Shown: positions 16,712-28,614 of the stretch, piece after piece | Layout: the number at the start of each line of letters is the position of its first letter | How positions within the stretch are numbered: the first letter of the stretch is position 1 | Program-made: the position numbers and the translations under genes | Notes under the pieces: model-generated | What the model was told of the DNA's origin: nothing | Database searches by the model: none | The model's input: only the letters and a program-made list of their open reading frames with translations | Assembly: GCF_045062605.1 (NCBI RefSeq) | Contig: NZ_JBJGDW010000046.1 | Span: 1-31,664 of the forward strand | From: Deinococcus sp045062605 | GTDB lineage: Bacteria > Deinococcota > Deinococci > Deinococcales > Deinococcaceae | Length of the DNA: 31,664 nt | Direction of reading: 5' to 3'

Positions 16712-17080
16712 TTAAACGTTGAAGCCGAACATCCGCATCTGGCGTTTGCCGTCTTCGGTCATCTTGTCCGGTCCCCACGGCGGCGTCCACACGAACTCCA
16801 CGTTCACGGTGGTGACACCGTCCAGACGGCTGACAGCCATCTCGGCGTCGGCGCGGATCAGGTCCTGCACCGGGCAGCCCACGCTGGTCAGGGTCATGGT
16901 GACGTCTACCACGCCGCCTTCCTGCACGTCCACGCCATAGATCAGGCCCAGGTCCACCACGTTAACCGGAATTTCGGGGTCCTTGACGATTTTCAGGGCC
17001 TCACGAACCTGCTCTTCCGTGGGCAGGCCGCCCGCCGGGGCGGGGGAGGCGGTCACGTTCTGTTCGGTCTCGCTATCCAT
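16712..17080 (-). CDS. SufT/MIP18-family Fe-S cluster assembly factor
   Basis: The 122-residue protein matches the DUF59/MIP18 fold: VREALKIVKDPEIPVNVVDLGLIYGVDV, TMTLTSVGCPVQDLIRADAE with the family cysteine C69, and VEFVWTPPWGPDKMT. These proteins help mature iron-sulfur proteins; the phenylacetate-pathway member PaaD is a relative, but no paa genes are here. An acidic, poorly ordered 18-residue N-terminus precedes the domain. Its ATG overlaps the stop of the rhodanese gene by one base (TGATG), so both are made from one transcript. The rhodanese may supply sulfane sulfur, by inference. Confidence 0.88.
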   Translation of the reverse strand: MDSETEQNVTASPAPAGGLPTEEQVREALKIVKDPEIPVNVVDLGLIYGVDVQEGGVVDVTMTLTSVGCPVQDLIRADAEMAVSRLDGVTTVNVEFVWTPPWGPDKMTEDGKRQMRMFGFNV

Positions 17081-17394
17081 CAGCTCGTCTCTCCTTCGGT
17101 GGGCAGCCCTGCCTCGGCCCAGGCCATCGTGCCGCCGCTCAGGTTGACCACCTTGCTGTAGCCGCTTTGCATCAGGTACTCGCCCGCCTGCTTGCTGCGT
17201 GCGCCGCTGCGGCAGATCATCACCAGTTCCTTGTCCTTGGGCAGCTCCGAGAAGCGGCTTTCCAGCTCGCTCAGGGGCAACAGCGCCGCGCCCTGGGCGT
17301 GAACCTCGTCGTATTCGCTCTGCTCACGCACGTCCACGAGCATTGCGCCGTTCTGTACGCGCTGCTGTCCTTCCTGTGGGGTCACTTCTTCCAT
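17080..17394 (-). CDS. Single-domain rhodanese
   Basis: The 104-residue protein is one rhodanese domain: LVDVREQSEYDEVHAQGA, LPLSELESRF, the active-site loop ICRSGARS with catalytic C61, and VVNLSGGTMAWAEAGLP. It would transfer sulfane sulfur in the cytoplasm. The start at 17394 is preferred because TATGCT lies 7 nt upstream; a start at 17406 would add MLLL only. It is coupled to the Fe-S factor downstream by a one-base TGATG overlap and divergent from a second rhodanese at 17466. Confidence 0.9.
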   Translation of the reverse strand: MEEVTPQEGQQRVQNGAMLVDVREQSEYDEVHAQGAALLPLSELESRFSELPKDKELVMICRSGARSKQAGEYLMQSGYSKVVNLSGGTMAWAEAGLPTEGETS

Positions 17395-17401
17395 AAGGAG
17401 C

Positions 17402-17407
17402 AGCATA
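17402..17407 (-). promoter_or_regulatory. -10 box (TATGCT), leaderless type
   Basis: On the minus strand TATGCT is followed by 7 nt and the ATG at 17394. Confidence 0.55.
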
Positions 17408-17453
17408 ACCGAGTCCTCCGGGCGGAATGTGCCCCTTGCCAGAAGCTGTGGCC

Positions 17454-17459
17454 TATCCT
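17454..17459 (+). promoter_or_regulatory. -10 box (TATCCT), leaderless type
   Basis: TATCCT ends 6 nt before the ATG at 17466. It sets the start of the second rhodanese. Confidence 0.55.
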
Positions 17460-17465
17460 GCGCCC

Positions 17466-17750
17466 ATGCCCCTGCCCGAAGGCGTGACCGTGATCGACCT
17501 GCGCCCCCCCGAACTGCGCTTTGCCCAGCCGCTGGAAAAGCTGACTGCGTTGCCCGTCCTTGCCGTTTCGTTGCAGCAGATCGAGGACGGCGCGCATGGC
17601 CTGACCCCGCAGACGGGACCGCTGCTGGTGATCTGCGAACGTGGCGTGCGCTCCGGGCTGGCGGCGAAGTATCTACGGGCTGATGGGCTGGAGGCCGTTG
17701 CCTATCCGGGCGGGGTTCCGGCACTGCTGCGAGAAGTGGGAAGCGGTTAA
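17466..17750 (+). CDS. Compact rhodanese-like protein
   Basis: The 94-residue protein has the rhodanese outline in reduced form: VTVIDLRPPELRFA, then LLVICERGVRSGLAAKYLRADGLEAVAYPGG with a cysteine (C57) in the active-site position followed by E-R-G-V-R-S. The region that normally contains the second helix pair is shortened. Activity is plausible since Cys and Arg are kept. It is divergent from the other rhodanese with 71 bp between start codons and is followed by the class III aminotransferase. Confidence 0.78.
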   Translation: MPLPEGVTVIDLRPPELRFAQPLEKLTALPVLAVSLQQIEDGAHGLTPQTGPLLVICERGVRSGLAAKYLRADGLEAVAYPGGVPALLREVGSG

Positions 17751-17771
17751 GTCCAGCGTCCACCCACCGTC

Positions 17772-17777
17772 TACACT
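17772..17777 (+). promoter_or_regulatory. -10 box (TACACT), leaderless type
   Basis: TACACT ends 7 nt before the ATG at 17785, giving the aminotransferase its own promoter. Confidence 0.55.
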
Positions 17778-17784
17778 GACTCCC

Positions 17785-19269
17785 ATGTCTGCGCCCTCTT
17801 CAAACCAGCCCCAAAAACTGCCCCCCGGGTTCATCTCCGCCGACGATGTGCTGCACGAACGCCTGAGCGCCCCGGACACCCGCCGACTGGAACTGGAATA
17901 CGGCAACGCGGAATTGCTGTACGGGCTGGGCATCCTGGGCGTGGCCGGGCCGTTCGCGCGCGTGACCCCCTGGGAGCTGGAAGACGAGGACGGCGTGCGC
18001 CGCATCAACGCCAGCGGGTACGCCGCCACGCCGTTTGGCGAGATGCCCCCGGTGCTGACCGGGTTTCTGCATCAATTTCTGGACCTGAACCGCTCGATGG
18101 GTCTGCCGCAGCAGTCCAGCGCTCCGTGGCGCGCGGCGCTGGAGGCCAACCTGATCCGTTTGCTGGCCCGCGAACTGCCCAGCCACGCCGACTCCCAGGT
18201 TTTCTTCTGCTCCAGCGGCACCGAGGCGGTGGAGGGCGCGCTGAAATTCGCCAAGGCGTTTCGCCCTACCTCCAAATTCCAGATCTCATTCGGCAGCGCC
18301 TACCATGGCAAAACCCTCGGCAGCCTGAGCCTGACGCCCAACCCGGAGTATCAGGACATCTTCCGCCCGCTGGTGCCGGGTGCATTGACGGTGCCCTACG
18401 GCGATCTGGATGCGTTCAAGGCATTGATCCGGCGGGTGGGCGCGGACAAAATTACTTGCGTGATCGTCGAACCCATCCAGGGCGAGGGTGGCGTCAACAT
18501 TCCCCCGCCGGGTTTCCTGAGTGGCCTGGGCGACTACTGCCGCAAGCACGGCATCGTGGTGATTGCGGACGAGATTCAGACCGGGCTGGGGCGCACCGGC
18601 CACTGGTTCGAGTCGGCAGCGCAGGGACTGGACCCCGACATCATCACCCTGGCCAAGCCGCTGGGCGGCGGCATGACGGCAGTGGGCGCGACGATTGCCC
18701 GCCACGACATCTATAAAAAGATGCTGGGCGGCCTGAGCAGCAAACGCCACAGCAACACCTTCGGCGGCGGCGCACTGTCGATGGCGGTGGGCCTGAAGTC
18801 GCTGGAATACCTGATCGAGAACGATCTGCCCGCCCGCAGCCTGGAACTGGGCCGGATGGGTCTGGAGCGCTTGCAGGCCACCCAGCTCAAATATCCCCGT
18901 CTGCTGCAAGAGGTGCGCGGCCAGGGCCTGCTGCTGGCCATGCAGTTCCAGCCGATGCTGGGCGTGCCGCTGCCCGGTGTGTTAAAGGAACTGGTCTTCG
19001 AGGCCACCGCCCTGCTGGCCCTGCGCGAACTGCACGAATCCGGCGTGATGGCCAACCTGAGCCTGAGCAGCAAGCGCACCGTGCGGCTGACCCCGGCGCT
19101 GGACATGCCCCGTGACCTGTTTGACACCATGTTTGACCGGGTGGACAGCTTTGCGAAGCGCCGCCCCATCTCGCGTGATCTGCTCACCGGAACGCCACCT
19201 GTCCTGATTGCCAAACTGGCGAAGTTTGCCGCCAGTAAACCCAAGAAGCGCACGCCCAGCGACGGCTGA
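17785..19269 (+). CDS. Class III PLP-dependent aminotransferase
   Basis: The 494-residue protein has the full class III signature: SSGTEAVEGALKFAK, SAYHGKTLGSLSLT, VIVEPIQGEGGVNIPPPGFL, IADEIQTGLGRTGHWF, and TLAKPLGGGMTAVG with the PLP lysine K291. Family members act on omega-amino groups (acetylornithine, putrescine, 4-aminobutyrate). It is longer than acetylornithine aminotransferase (about 400 aa), with an N-terminal extension and a basic C-terminal tail ending KPKKRTPSDG, more like putrescine aminotransferase. The substrate cannot be assigned from sequence alone. A start upstream of 17785 in the same frame lies inside the rhodanese gene and is rejected. Confidence 0.9.
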   Translation: MSAPSSNQPQKLPPGFISADDVLHERLSAPDTRRLELEYGNAELLYGLGILGVAGPFARVTPWELEDEDGVRRINASGYAATPFGEMPPVLTGFLHQFLDLNRSMGLPQQSSAPWRAALEANLIRLLARELPSHADSQVFFCSSGTEAVEGALKFAKAFRPTSKFQISFGSAYHGKTLGSLSLTPNPEYQDIFRPLVPGALTVPYGDLDAFKALIRRVGADKITCVIVEPIQGEGGVNIPPPGFLSGLGDYCRKHGIVVIADEIQTGLGRTGHWFESAAQGLDPDIITLAKPLGGGMTAVGATIARHDIYKKMLGGLSSKRHSNTFGGGALSMAVGLKSLEYLIENDLPARSLELGRMGLERLQATQLKYPRLLQEVRGQGLLLAMQFQPMLGVPLPGVLKELVFEATALLALRELHESGVMANLSLSSKRTVRLTPALDMPRDLFDTMFDRVDSFAKRRPISRDLLTGTPPVLIAKLAKFAASKPKKRTPSDG

Positions 19270-19363
19270 GCGTCAGGGCGTGCCAACACGAATCCAGAAC
19301 GTCTACATCCAGAGCGTTCCTTTACAGACATGCATTTTTTCACGGTCAGACTGTGGCTTGCGC

Positions 19364-19369
19364 TAATCT
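19364..19369 (+). promoter_or_regulatory. -10 box (TAATCT), leaderless type
   Basis: TAATCT ends 7 nt before the ATG at 19377. Confidence 0.55.
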
Positions 19370-19376
19370 CTTTGAC

Positions 19377-20168
19377 ATGTGGCCATTCGGAAAAAGTACA
19401 GCAGATAGAGTCAAGGACGCCCTCAACGAGCAGCCCCGCCTCAAGGATCTGGGCTTGCAGGTGCAGGAGAAAGGCGGCAACGTCAGCGTGACCGGCATGG
19501 TTCCCAATGACCGTTTCGGCACTCTGGTCAAGGTGGTGGCCGAGGGCATCAACGGCGTTAAGAGCGTGGACACCAGCGGCCTGGTGGCCCAGGAAGCGCC
19601 CCAGCAGGCGCAGGCAGAAGCGCCTCAGGACGCGGGCCCCAGCGCCTCGGCCAATACTGTCACCTCTGGCCCGGCCAGTGCGCAGACCGAGATCGCCCCC
19701 AGCTCTAGCGCCAAGCCAGCCGCCGCCTCCAGCATGGACGCGGAGATCAAGGAGATGGAGGACCGCAGCAAGATTGCCAAGGCGGTGCATCAGGCCATCC
19801 GCAACAACGGCGAGCTGAAAGACGATCCCATTGACGTGCTGCAAAGTGGCAAGAGCGTAATCTTGCGCGGCGTGGTGGATAGTGACCACGAACAGCGCTT
19901 GGCCGAGAAGCTGGCGCGTGAGGTGGACGGCGTGTCCGGCGTGGACATCAGCGGCCTGCGTGTGGCCGAGGGTGCCAAGGAACTGACCAAGGAAAAGGAC
20001 GCCCAGACCGGCGACACCGTGTACACCGTTCAGGCGGGCGACACGCTGGGCGCGATTGCCCAGAAGTACTACGGTGACGTGGGCGAGTACAAGAAGATCG
20101 CCCACTACAACAACATCAGCAACCCGGACCTGATCAAGGTGGGCCAGCAGATTCGCATTCCCGGCTGA
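19377..20168 (+). CDS. BON-BON-LysM protein (Kbp/YgaU-like)
   Basis: Two BON domains and one LysM domain are seen in 263 residues. BON 1 is about 8-70 (ADRVKDALNEQPRLKDLGLQV, VSVTGMVPNDRF, VAEGINGVKSVDTSGL). BON 2 is about 125-200 (KIAKAVHQAIRNNGELKDDPIDV, VILRGVVDSDHEQ, LAREVDGVSGVDISGL). The LysM is at about 215-262 (YTVQAGDTLGAIAQKYYGDVGEYKKIAHYNNI). An Ala/Pro/Ser-rich linker (about 72-118) joins the BONs. E. coli Kbp is a cytoplasmic potassium-binding BON-LysM protein; this one has an extra BON and likewise no signal peptide. Peptidoglycan binding is not certain. Confidence 0.88.
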   Translation: MWPFGKSTADRVKDALNEQPRLKDLGLQVQEKGGNVSVTGMVPNDRFGTLVKVVAEGINGVKSVDTSGLVAQEAPQQAQAEAPQDAGPSASANTVTSGPASAQTEIAPSSSAKPAAASSMDAEIKEMEDRSKIAKAVHQAIRNNGELKDDPIDVLQSGKSVILRGVVDSDHEQRLAEKLAREVDGVSGVDISGLRVAEGAKELTKEKDAQTGDTVYTVQAGDTLGAIAQKYYGDVGEYKKIAHYNNISNPDLIKVGQQIRIPG

Positions 20169-20185
20169 GCAAAGTCAGATGCAGT

Positions 20186-20220
20186 GAGTGGGCCGCCTCC
20201 CGAGTGGGGCGGCTTAGCGT
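20186..20220 (+). terminator. Possible weak terminator
   Basis: GCCGCCTC and GGGGCGGC pair (8 bp with one G-T) just after the BON/LysM gene, but the following T-tract is poor (TTAGCGTTGCTG). Confidence 0.35.
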
Positions 20221-20366
20221 TGCTGTGCCAGGGAGAAGCGGGAGCGTTCATGCCACTTTTCTACAGGATATGACAGAGTGAATCCAGATTCATCTCAGCC
20301 GCCGACAGCGCGCATCTGAAGGCCTGCTTCCCCCTTTCGGCGGACGCCTTTCTTTGCCGCCCGCCG

Positions 20367-20372
20367 TACCTT
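20367..20372 (+). promoter_or_regulatory. -10 box (TACCTT), leaderless type
   Basis: TACCTT ends 6 nt before the ATG at 20379 and is the likely promoter of the three-gene kinase operon. The rest of the 20169-20378 gap shows no gene. Confidence 0.55.
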
Positions 20373-20378
20373 CGTCGC

Positions 20379-22105
<1,727 letters not shown>

Positions 22106-22109
<4 letters not shown>

Positions 22110-23128
22110 CCGTCAGCCCCGGCACCCGGCCCCTGCCCCCGGTGCTGTCGCGCATGGCGCTGGGTCTGCTGATCGCTGGGGCGGGAGCGCTGCTGGCGTG
22201 GCAGGGCGTAACCGTTAAACCGACACCGGGCATGGGGGCCGAGACCACCCCGGTCAGCGTGGCGCTGGACGGCCCCCGTCCCAACGATCTGGCGCGCACG
22301 GCCACTTTGAAGATCGACGGGGACCGCACCAACCTCAACCTGGGACCGCTACCTGCCGGGAGTGCCCTGGTGGTGGGCGGACAGGTGACCCACCGCGCCC
22401 GCAATCCGGTGCAACTCCGGGCCAGCCGGGAAGGGGGGCAACTGGACTTCGGACTGACCCTGCGGGTGCAGTCGCTGGACCGCCCCGGCGTCACCGTCGC
22501 CTCTCCCGAACCTGTGCAGCACGTCATTGACCTGAAGGCCAGCCGCAGCATTCCGCTGACCCTGAGTACCCGCACCCTGGGCGGGGATCAGGCGCTGAAC
22601 CTCTCATTCCTGCGTCTGCGGTCGCTGAATGTCCGCAGCGTCAGCGGCGATCAGGTGGTCACGCTTCCCGCGCAGGCCGGCGGGCCGTTCGCGCTGGTCA
22701 GCACTTCTGGCGATATCGCCGTCACGGCTCCCGGCGGCGCGGCTCCCGAGGCTGTGCGCGTCAACACGGTCAGCGGTGACCTGACGCTGAATCTGGCTGG
22801 GGTTAGAACGGGCACGCTGGGGGCCGGGACGGGCAGCGGCGACGTGAAACTGACGCTGCCTGCCGCCTTCTCACGCGGCACGGTCACCACGGCCAGCGGC
22901 GATGTGGCGGTCACGGCCCCGGCTGGCACGCGTGGCAACCTGGACATCCGTACCCAGAGCGGCAATGTGGTGTTGCGCGCCGCCCCTGGCCTCAAACTGC
23001 GCGTGCGTTTCACGGACCGCGAAACACTCAGTCTGCCCGCCAGCACGCCGCCTGCCAGTGCCCCCGATCTGGACGTGTTTATCGACGCGCCGGGGAACAA
23101 CTTCAGCCTCGAACCACTTTCTCCCTGA
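22106..23128 (+). CDS. DUF4097-type beta-helix protein with N-terminal membrane anchor
   Basis: A hydrophobic segment (MALGLLIAGAGALLAWQG, about 17-34) anchors or exports the 340-residue protein. The C-terminal half has the repeated S-G-D-V strands typical of DUF4097: VRSVSGDQVVTLP, LVSTSGDIAVTAP, VNTVSGDLTLNLA, GTGSGDVKLTLP, TTASGDVAVTAP and RTQSGNVVLRA. The fold is predicted as a right-handed beta-helix. LiaG of the Bacillus lia operon is a member, also encoded beside a LiaS-type kinase and LiaR-type regulator. Here it sits between kinase and regulator, coupled to the kinase by ATGA, so it may modulate signalling or be the envelope effector. Confidence 0.85.
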
Positions 23129-23165
23129 ACCCACTTTTTCTCTAGAACAGCCCCAGGAGGCCCCC

Positions 23166-23833
<668 letters not shown>

Positions 23834-23834
<1 letters not shown>

Positions 23835-23970
23835 TACGGACTCCGATCGAAGGGTGTTGAAAACACCTGGGAATCCGAGCAGAGCGAGAAGGAGAAAAAC
23901 GGGTTCCGGGCGAGAAGTGTGGGAATCGGCGCTGTCCCGATTTCTGCCGCGTTACAGACGGAATCCGTAT
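23834..23970 (+). repeat. MITE-like small interspersed repeat, copy 3
   Basis: This copy runs from ATACGGACTCCGATCG to GACGGAATCCGTAT. Its first A is the last base of the response-regulator stop codon. Stem 1 is GGTGTT/AACACC (about 23853-23866). The long hairpin is 23917-23929 with 23937-23949, where the inner 11 positions still pair using three G-T wobbles. It lies between convergent transcription units and could influence their 3' ends. Confidence 0.87.
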
Positions 23971-24014
23971 CAGAACGGTTCTATCAGCGCACAGCCCGCT
24001 TTGCCTGAACTCAG

Positions 24015-24070
24015 AAAACAGAAAAAAAACAGAAAAGAGGCAGAAGAACTTCTCGCAAGTCCTCTGCCTC
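24015..24070 (-). terminator. Terminator of the AKR-hemQ operon
   Basis: On the minus strand GAGGCAGA (24070-24063) pairs with TCTGCCTC (24044-24037), extended inward by GGACTT with AAGTTC-type pairing, and is followed by TTTTCTGTTTTTTTT. It is a strong rho-independent terminator about 22 nt after the hemQ stop. Confidence 0.85.
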
Positions 24071-24092
24071 CCTCATTGTCCTCAGTCCGGCC

Positions 24093-24943
<851 letters not shown>

Positions 24944-24947
<4 letters not shown>

Positions 24948-25963
24948 TGGGCCACCGCCTGTCCGCGCAAATCATGCTCCAGACCGAAGTTATCGCGGTA
25001 GAGGGTCTGAATCGCGTCGTACTCTTCGTCGGTCAGAGGCGCAGCATCGAAGGCGGCGACGTATTCCTTCAGCCCCTTCTCATCGTAAACATTAGGCAGA
25101 ACCGAGGCCATCATTGGCGAATGCAGCGCGAACTGAATGGCGAGCTGCCCGATGGTGCGCCCGCTGACGAACTGTTGTAAGTCCTCCACTTTCTTCAGTC
25201 CGTCTTCCATCCACGCCTTCTTCTTCGCGTTGGTGGTCATGCGCCAGTTGCGGTGGTCTCCCGGCTCGAACTCGGTCTCCAGCGTCATATACCCCTCCAG
25301 CAGCCCGGAGGCATGCGGCACGCGGGCCACGATGCTTACGCCCACTTCCTCGGCCACCGGGAGAATCTGTTCGCCCAGCACCTGTTCCAGCAAGTTGTAG
25401 ATGATCTGGGTGGGGGCGCGGCGGTCCCGAACGGTGGCGATGCCCTCCTCGATCTGCCGCTCGTTCAGGGCGGGACCCAGCGCCGTGCCGTAGGCGCGGA
25501 TCAGGCCCTCGGACTTCAATTTGTCCAGTTCGGCCCACAGGTCGTCCAGCGCAATGGCGTCCACGCGTGGGTTGTGGAGCTGGTAAAAGTCAATGTAATC
25601 GGTGCCCAGCCGCTTGAGGCTGCCTTCCAGCGCCTTGCGGAGGTAAGCGGGCGTCCAGTCGTGCGGGCGCTCCTGCTGGCCCGGACGGTCCGGGTTGTTG
25701 TAGATGTCGTAGCCGAATTTGGTGCCAATGACGATCTTCTCGCGCACGTCGCCCAAGGCCTCGCGCTGCATTTCCTCGGCGCGGCCAGAGGCATAGGTGT
25801 CGGCATTGTCGAAGTAGGTCACGCCCGCCTCGTAGGCCTCGCGCAGCAGGCGTTTGCCCATGTTCTCGTCCTTGACGCCCCACCACGTTGTGCCCACCGT
25901 CCACACGCCAAAGCCCACGGCGCTGACGCTCAGGTCTGTTCCCTTTAACTCACGGTATTCCAT
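24944..25963 (-). CDS. Aldo/keto reductase (YhdN/GSP69-like)
   Basis: The 339-residue TIM-barrel protein has the tetrad D and Y in TYFDNADTYASGRAEE, K in VIGTKFGYD and H in DFYQLHNPRVD. The last motif replaces the usual LH[R/W] with QLHNPR, as in the AKR11-like group. GTALGP and ARVPHASGLLEG continue the pattern. It is only distantly related to the reductase at 5389. A start at 25963 gives the canonical MEYRELKGTDLSVSAVGFG. It is translationally coupled to hemQ, which is not an obvious partner. Its substrate is unknown. Confidence 0.9.
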
Positions 25964-26041
25964 GTCCCGCACTCTTCCACCCGGCGCAGGGCGGGATGAC
26001 CCCGAACGAGCGGTCAGGCCAGGACAGGGGGGCGGTCAGGT

Positions 26042-26066
26042 GTCATGACCTCAGACTCCAGTCTGA
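26042..26066. promoter_or_regulatory. Palindromic operator-like element upstream of the lipoprotein gene
   Basis: A perfect 7+2+7 inverted repeat TCAGACTCCAGTCTGA (26051-26066) stands next to an 8-bp palindrome GTCATGAC (26042-26049). It lies about 95 nt before the start at 26160 and close to a possible TTCACA box (26072-26077). No T-run follows, so a protein-binding site is more likely than a terminator. Confidence 0.45.
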
Positions 26067-26159
26067 AGCATTTCACATGTAAGAAAACTGTCATACTGCG
26101 GCGTCCTTCCCACATCCCTGACCCAACATCTGCACATCGCCCGATTGATCTGGAGACCC

Positions 26160-28547
26160 ATGACTGGAAAGTTCATTCCTTTTGCCCTCGGTTGCACCGC
26201 CCTGCTGCTGGCCGCCTGCTCTCAGACGCCCACGCCCGTGACCGCTTCTGATGGCGGCCTGCCCGCTGGCAGTCCTTACGCGGGCGGCAAACAGTACCCC
26301 TGGACAGACCGCCTGGACGCCCCCAGTGCCGATCCCTACGCGGATGGGCGCAACTACGGCTGGTCGTCGCCCGTGGCTGTGTCTGGCGTGAGGGCGCAGG
26401 CCCTGAACAGTGGCCAGAACTTTCTGTCGGATCTGGACTGGACCTCGGCCACCAGCGGCTGGGGACCCATCGAGCGGGACCGCAGCAACGGTGAACAGGA
26501 CATCCGGGACGGCGCTGGACTCAAGGTCGGCGGGCGCAGCTTCACCAAGGGGCTGGGCGTCCACGCCGCGTCCGAGATCAAGTATGCGCTGGGCGGTCAG
26601 TGCAACACCTTCACCGCTCTCATGGGTATCGATGAAGAGGTGGGCAAGCTGGGCAGCGCACAGTTCAAGGTGTTCGGTGACGGCGCAATGCTGTTCGACA
26701 GCGGTGTCCGGCGCGGCGGCGACCTGAGCCTGCCGGTGAACGTGAGCGTGGCCGGGGTCAGGGAACTGCGTCTGGTGGTCAGTGACGGCGGCGACAACAA
26801 TTATTACGATCACGCCGACTGGGGCGAGGCAGCGGTGAACTGCGTGGCCGCGCAGCCCACAGGCGATGTCATGCTGTCTGACCTGCCGTACATCTCGGCC
26901 ACCAACGGCTGGGGTCCGGTGGAGTTCGACCGCAGCAACGGCGAGCAGACCCAGTTCGACGGCGGGCCGCTGAGCATCGGGGGGCAGGTTTTTGCCACGG
27001 GGCTGGGGGTGCATGCCTCGTCCACCACCTTGTCCAACATTAAATATGACCTGGACAAACGCTGCGTGACCCTGTCGGGCAAGGTGGGCATCGATGATGA
27101 GGTTGGCAACCGGGGCAGTGTGGTGTTCCGGGTGCTGGAAGATGATCCCCAGAAGTACCTGAACGGGCGCGAACTGTACAACAGCGGCGTGGTGCGCGGC
27201 GGCGCGGCGGCCCAAAGCTTCACCGCCAACGTGAAAGACGTGACCACCCTGCGGCTGGAGGTCAGCGACGCAGGCGACAACATGAATTTCGATCACGCTG
27301 ACTGGGCTGATCTCCAGTTGACGTGCATCACGCCCGCGCAGGACCAGCAGCCCGGCACCCTCGATCCCAGCTTCGGCATCAACGGGCGGGCGAATGCGGG
27401 CGGCGTGGACGTGGTGGCCGACGGTGTTGGCGGCGTGGTGGCGGTGCTGGACGCGGATTTCAGGGTGACGCGGCTGTCCACGTCCGGCGCGGTGCTGGCC
27501 CAGAGCGCAGCCCTTTCCGGCGGCGTTGCCAACGCCATCGCCCGTCAGCCGGACGGCAAACTTGTCGTGGCAGGCCAGATGAACGGTGAGATGGCCGCCG
27601 CGCGCTATCTGAGCAGCCTGACGCTGGACCCCAGCTTCGGCGAGGGCGGTGTGGTGAAGCTGACATTAGGCAATTACACGGCTGGTCCGCCTGAGCCTGG
27701 AAACGGAACGGGGTCGGCGGCCCAAGACGTGTTGGTGCAGCCGGACGGCAAAATTGTGCTGGGTGGGTCGGCCCAGCGAATTTCAACTAATGCCAACGCT
27801 CCCAGCACGTCATCCGACTTTGCCCTAGTGCGGCTGCAAAGTAACGGGGCACCTGATGCCAGCTTTGGTCAGGATGGCAAGGTTTTCACAAGGCTTGAGC
27901 AATTTTCTCCGTCTTCGACGTCACTCTTAAAAGATGAAATTTACAGCCTGGCCCTTCAACCAGACGGGAAAACTGTAGCTGTCGGAGATTCCACCGTGGC
28001 CGGTGCCGGTGCCGCCGTGCTGGCCCGCTATCTGCCCAACGGTCAGCTTGATCCAGCATTCGGTGGCAACGGAATCATTCGGGTCGGCGTGAGCAGCTAT
28101 ACCACGCTCAGGGCCGTCGTTGTGCAGCCGGATGGTCAGATCGTGGTGGGGGGGGCCGACGCCCGGTTCTACACCAGCGCCCTCCTTCAAAAATTCAATC
28201 CCGACGGTACAGGGGGACCGAGTGCGACCTTCAAATTCAACACCTCTGAGGATTCCCGCTTCACGCAGACGATTGTGACCTCCCTGATTTCCGAGAATGA
28301 TGGCAGTGTGGTGGTGGGCGGTTATGACGGCGAAAGCACTTATGTTGCCCGCTTCGCGCCCACACTGATACAGGACACCTCGTTTGGCAATGCTCCGGGT
28401 GGCAATGTTTTTCTGGGGAAAGGCACCATTCTTTCTGTGGTCAACACCACGGACGGCAAGATCGTCGCAACCACCGCCGCCTATGCATTCGACGCCAATT
28501 CGGTAGGTTTCCGTCAGGGTCAGGCAACGTACCGTCTGTTCCGCTGA
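26160..28547 (+). CDS. Lipoprotein with two NPCBM-like domains and delta-60-type repeats (paralogue 1)
   Basis: A lipoprotein signal peptide ends at LLLAAC with the lipidated C20. A short linker holds two copies of an aromatic motif, PYAGGKQYPW (39-48) and PYADGRNYGW (59-68). Two NPCBM-like carbohydrate-binding domains follow (about 86-232 and 240-388). Each has the SATxGWGPxExDRSNGEQ start, GLGVHA core, RGGDL and YDHADW end, suggesting binding to sugars or glycan at the envelope. The rest (about 395-795) has delta-60-type repeats such as LDPSFGEGGVV and QPDGKIVVGG, expected to form a beta-propeller-like fold. The ATG is chosen for its GGAG 4-6 nt upstream and the signal peptide. A tandem paralogue lies downstream. 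Confidence 0.85.
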   Translation: MTGKFIPFALGCTALLLAACSQTPTPVTASDGGLPAGSPYAGGKQYPWTDRLDAPSADPYADGRNYGWSSPVAVSGVRAQALNSGQNFLSDLDWTSATSGWGPIERDRSNGEQDIRDGAGLKVGGRSFTKGLGVHAASEIKYALGGQCNTFTALMGIDEEVGKLGSAQFKVFGDGAMLFDSGVRRGGDLSLPVNVSVAGVRELRLVVSDGGDNNYYDHADWGEAAVNCVAAQPTGDVMLSDLPYISATNGWGPVEFDRSNGEQTQFDGGPLSIGGQVFATGLGVHASSTTLSNIKYDLDKRCVTLSGKVGIDDEVGNRGSVVFRVLEDDPQKYLNGRELYNSGVVRGGAAAQSFTANVKDVTTLRLEVSDAGDNMNFDHADWADLQLTCITPAQDQQPGTLDPSFGINGRANAGGVDVVADGVGGVVAVLDADFRVTRLSTSGAVLAQSAALSGGVANAIARQPDGKLVVAGQMNGEMAAARYLSSLTLDPSFGEGGVVKLTLGNYTAGPPEPGNGTGSAAQDVLVQPDGKIVLGGSAQRISTNANAPSTSSDFALVRLQSNGAPDASFGQDGKVFTRLEQFSPSSTSLLKDEIYSLALQPDGKTVAVGDSTVAGAGAAVLARYLPNGQLDPAFGGNGIIRVGVSSYTTLRAVVVQPDGQIVVGGADARFYTSALLQKFNPDGTGGPSATFKFNTSEDSRFTQTIVTSLISENDGSVVVGGYDGESTYVARFAPTLIQDTSFGNAPGGNVFLGKGTILSVVNTTDGKIVATTAAYAFDANSVGFRQGQATYRLFR

Positions 28548-28581
28548 CCGTCTTGCCTGACATCTGTTCGATCTGAATTTA

Positions 28582-28614
28582 CGCCGTCTGGGTTGGTACC
28601 CAGGCGGTTTTTAT
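28582..28614 (+). terminator. Terminator after lipoprotein paralogue 1
   Basis: CCGTCTGGGT and ACCCAGGCGG pair over 10 positions (one G-T) around a TGGT loop, followed by five T. Confidence 0.85.

Noticed and set aside
18711..20105. 464-codon minus-strand open frame
   Set aside because: It lies opposite the aminotransferase and BON-LysM genes, which have clear motifs; no family resemblance is seen.
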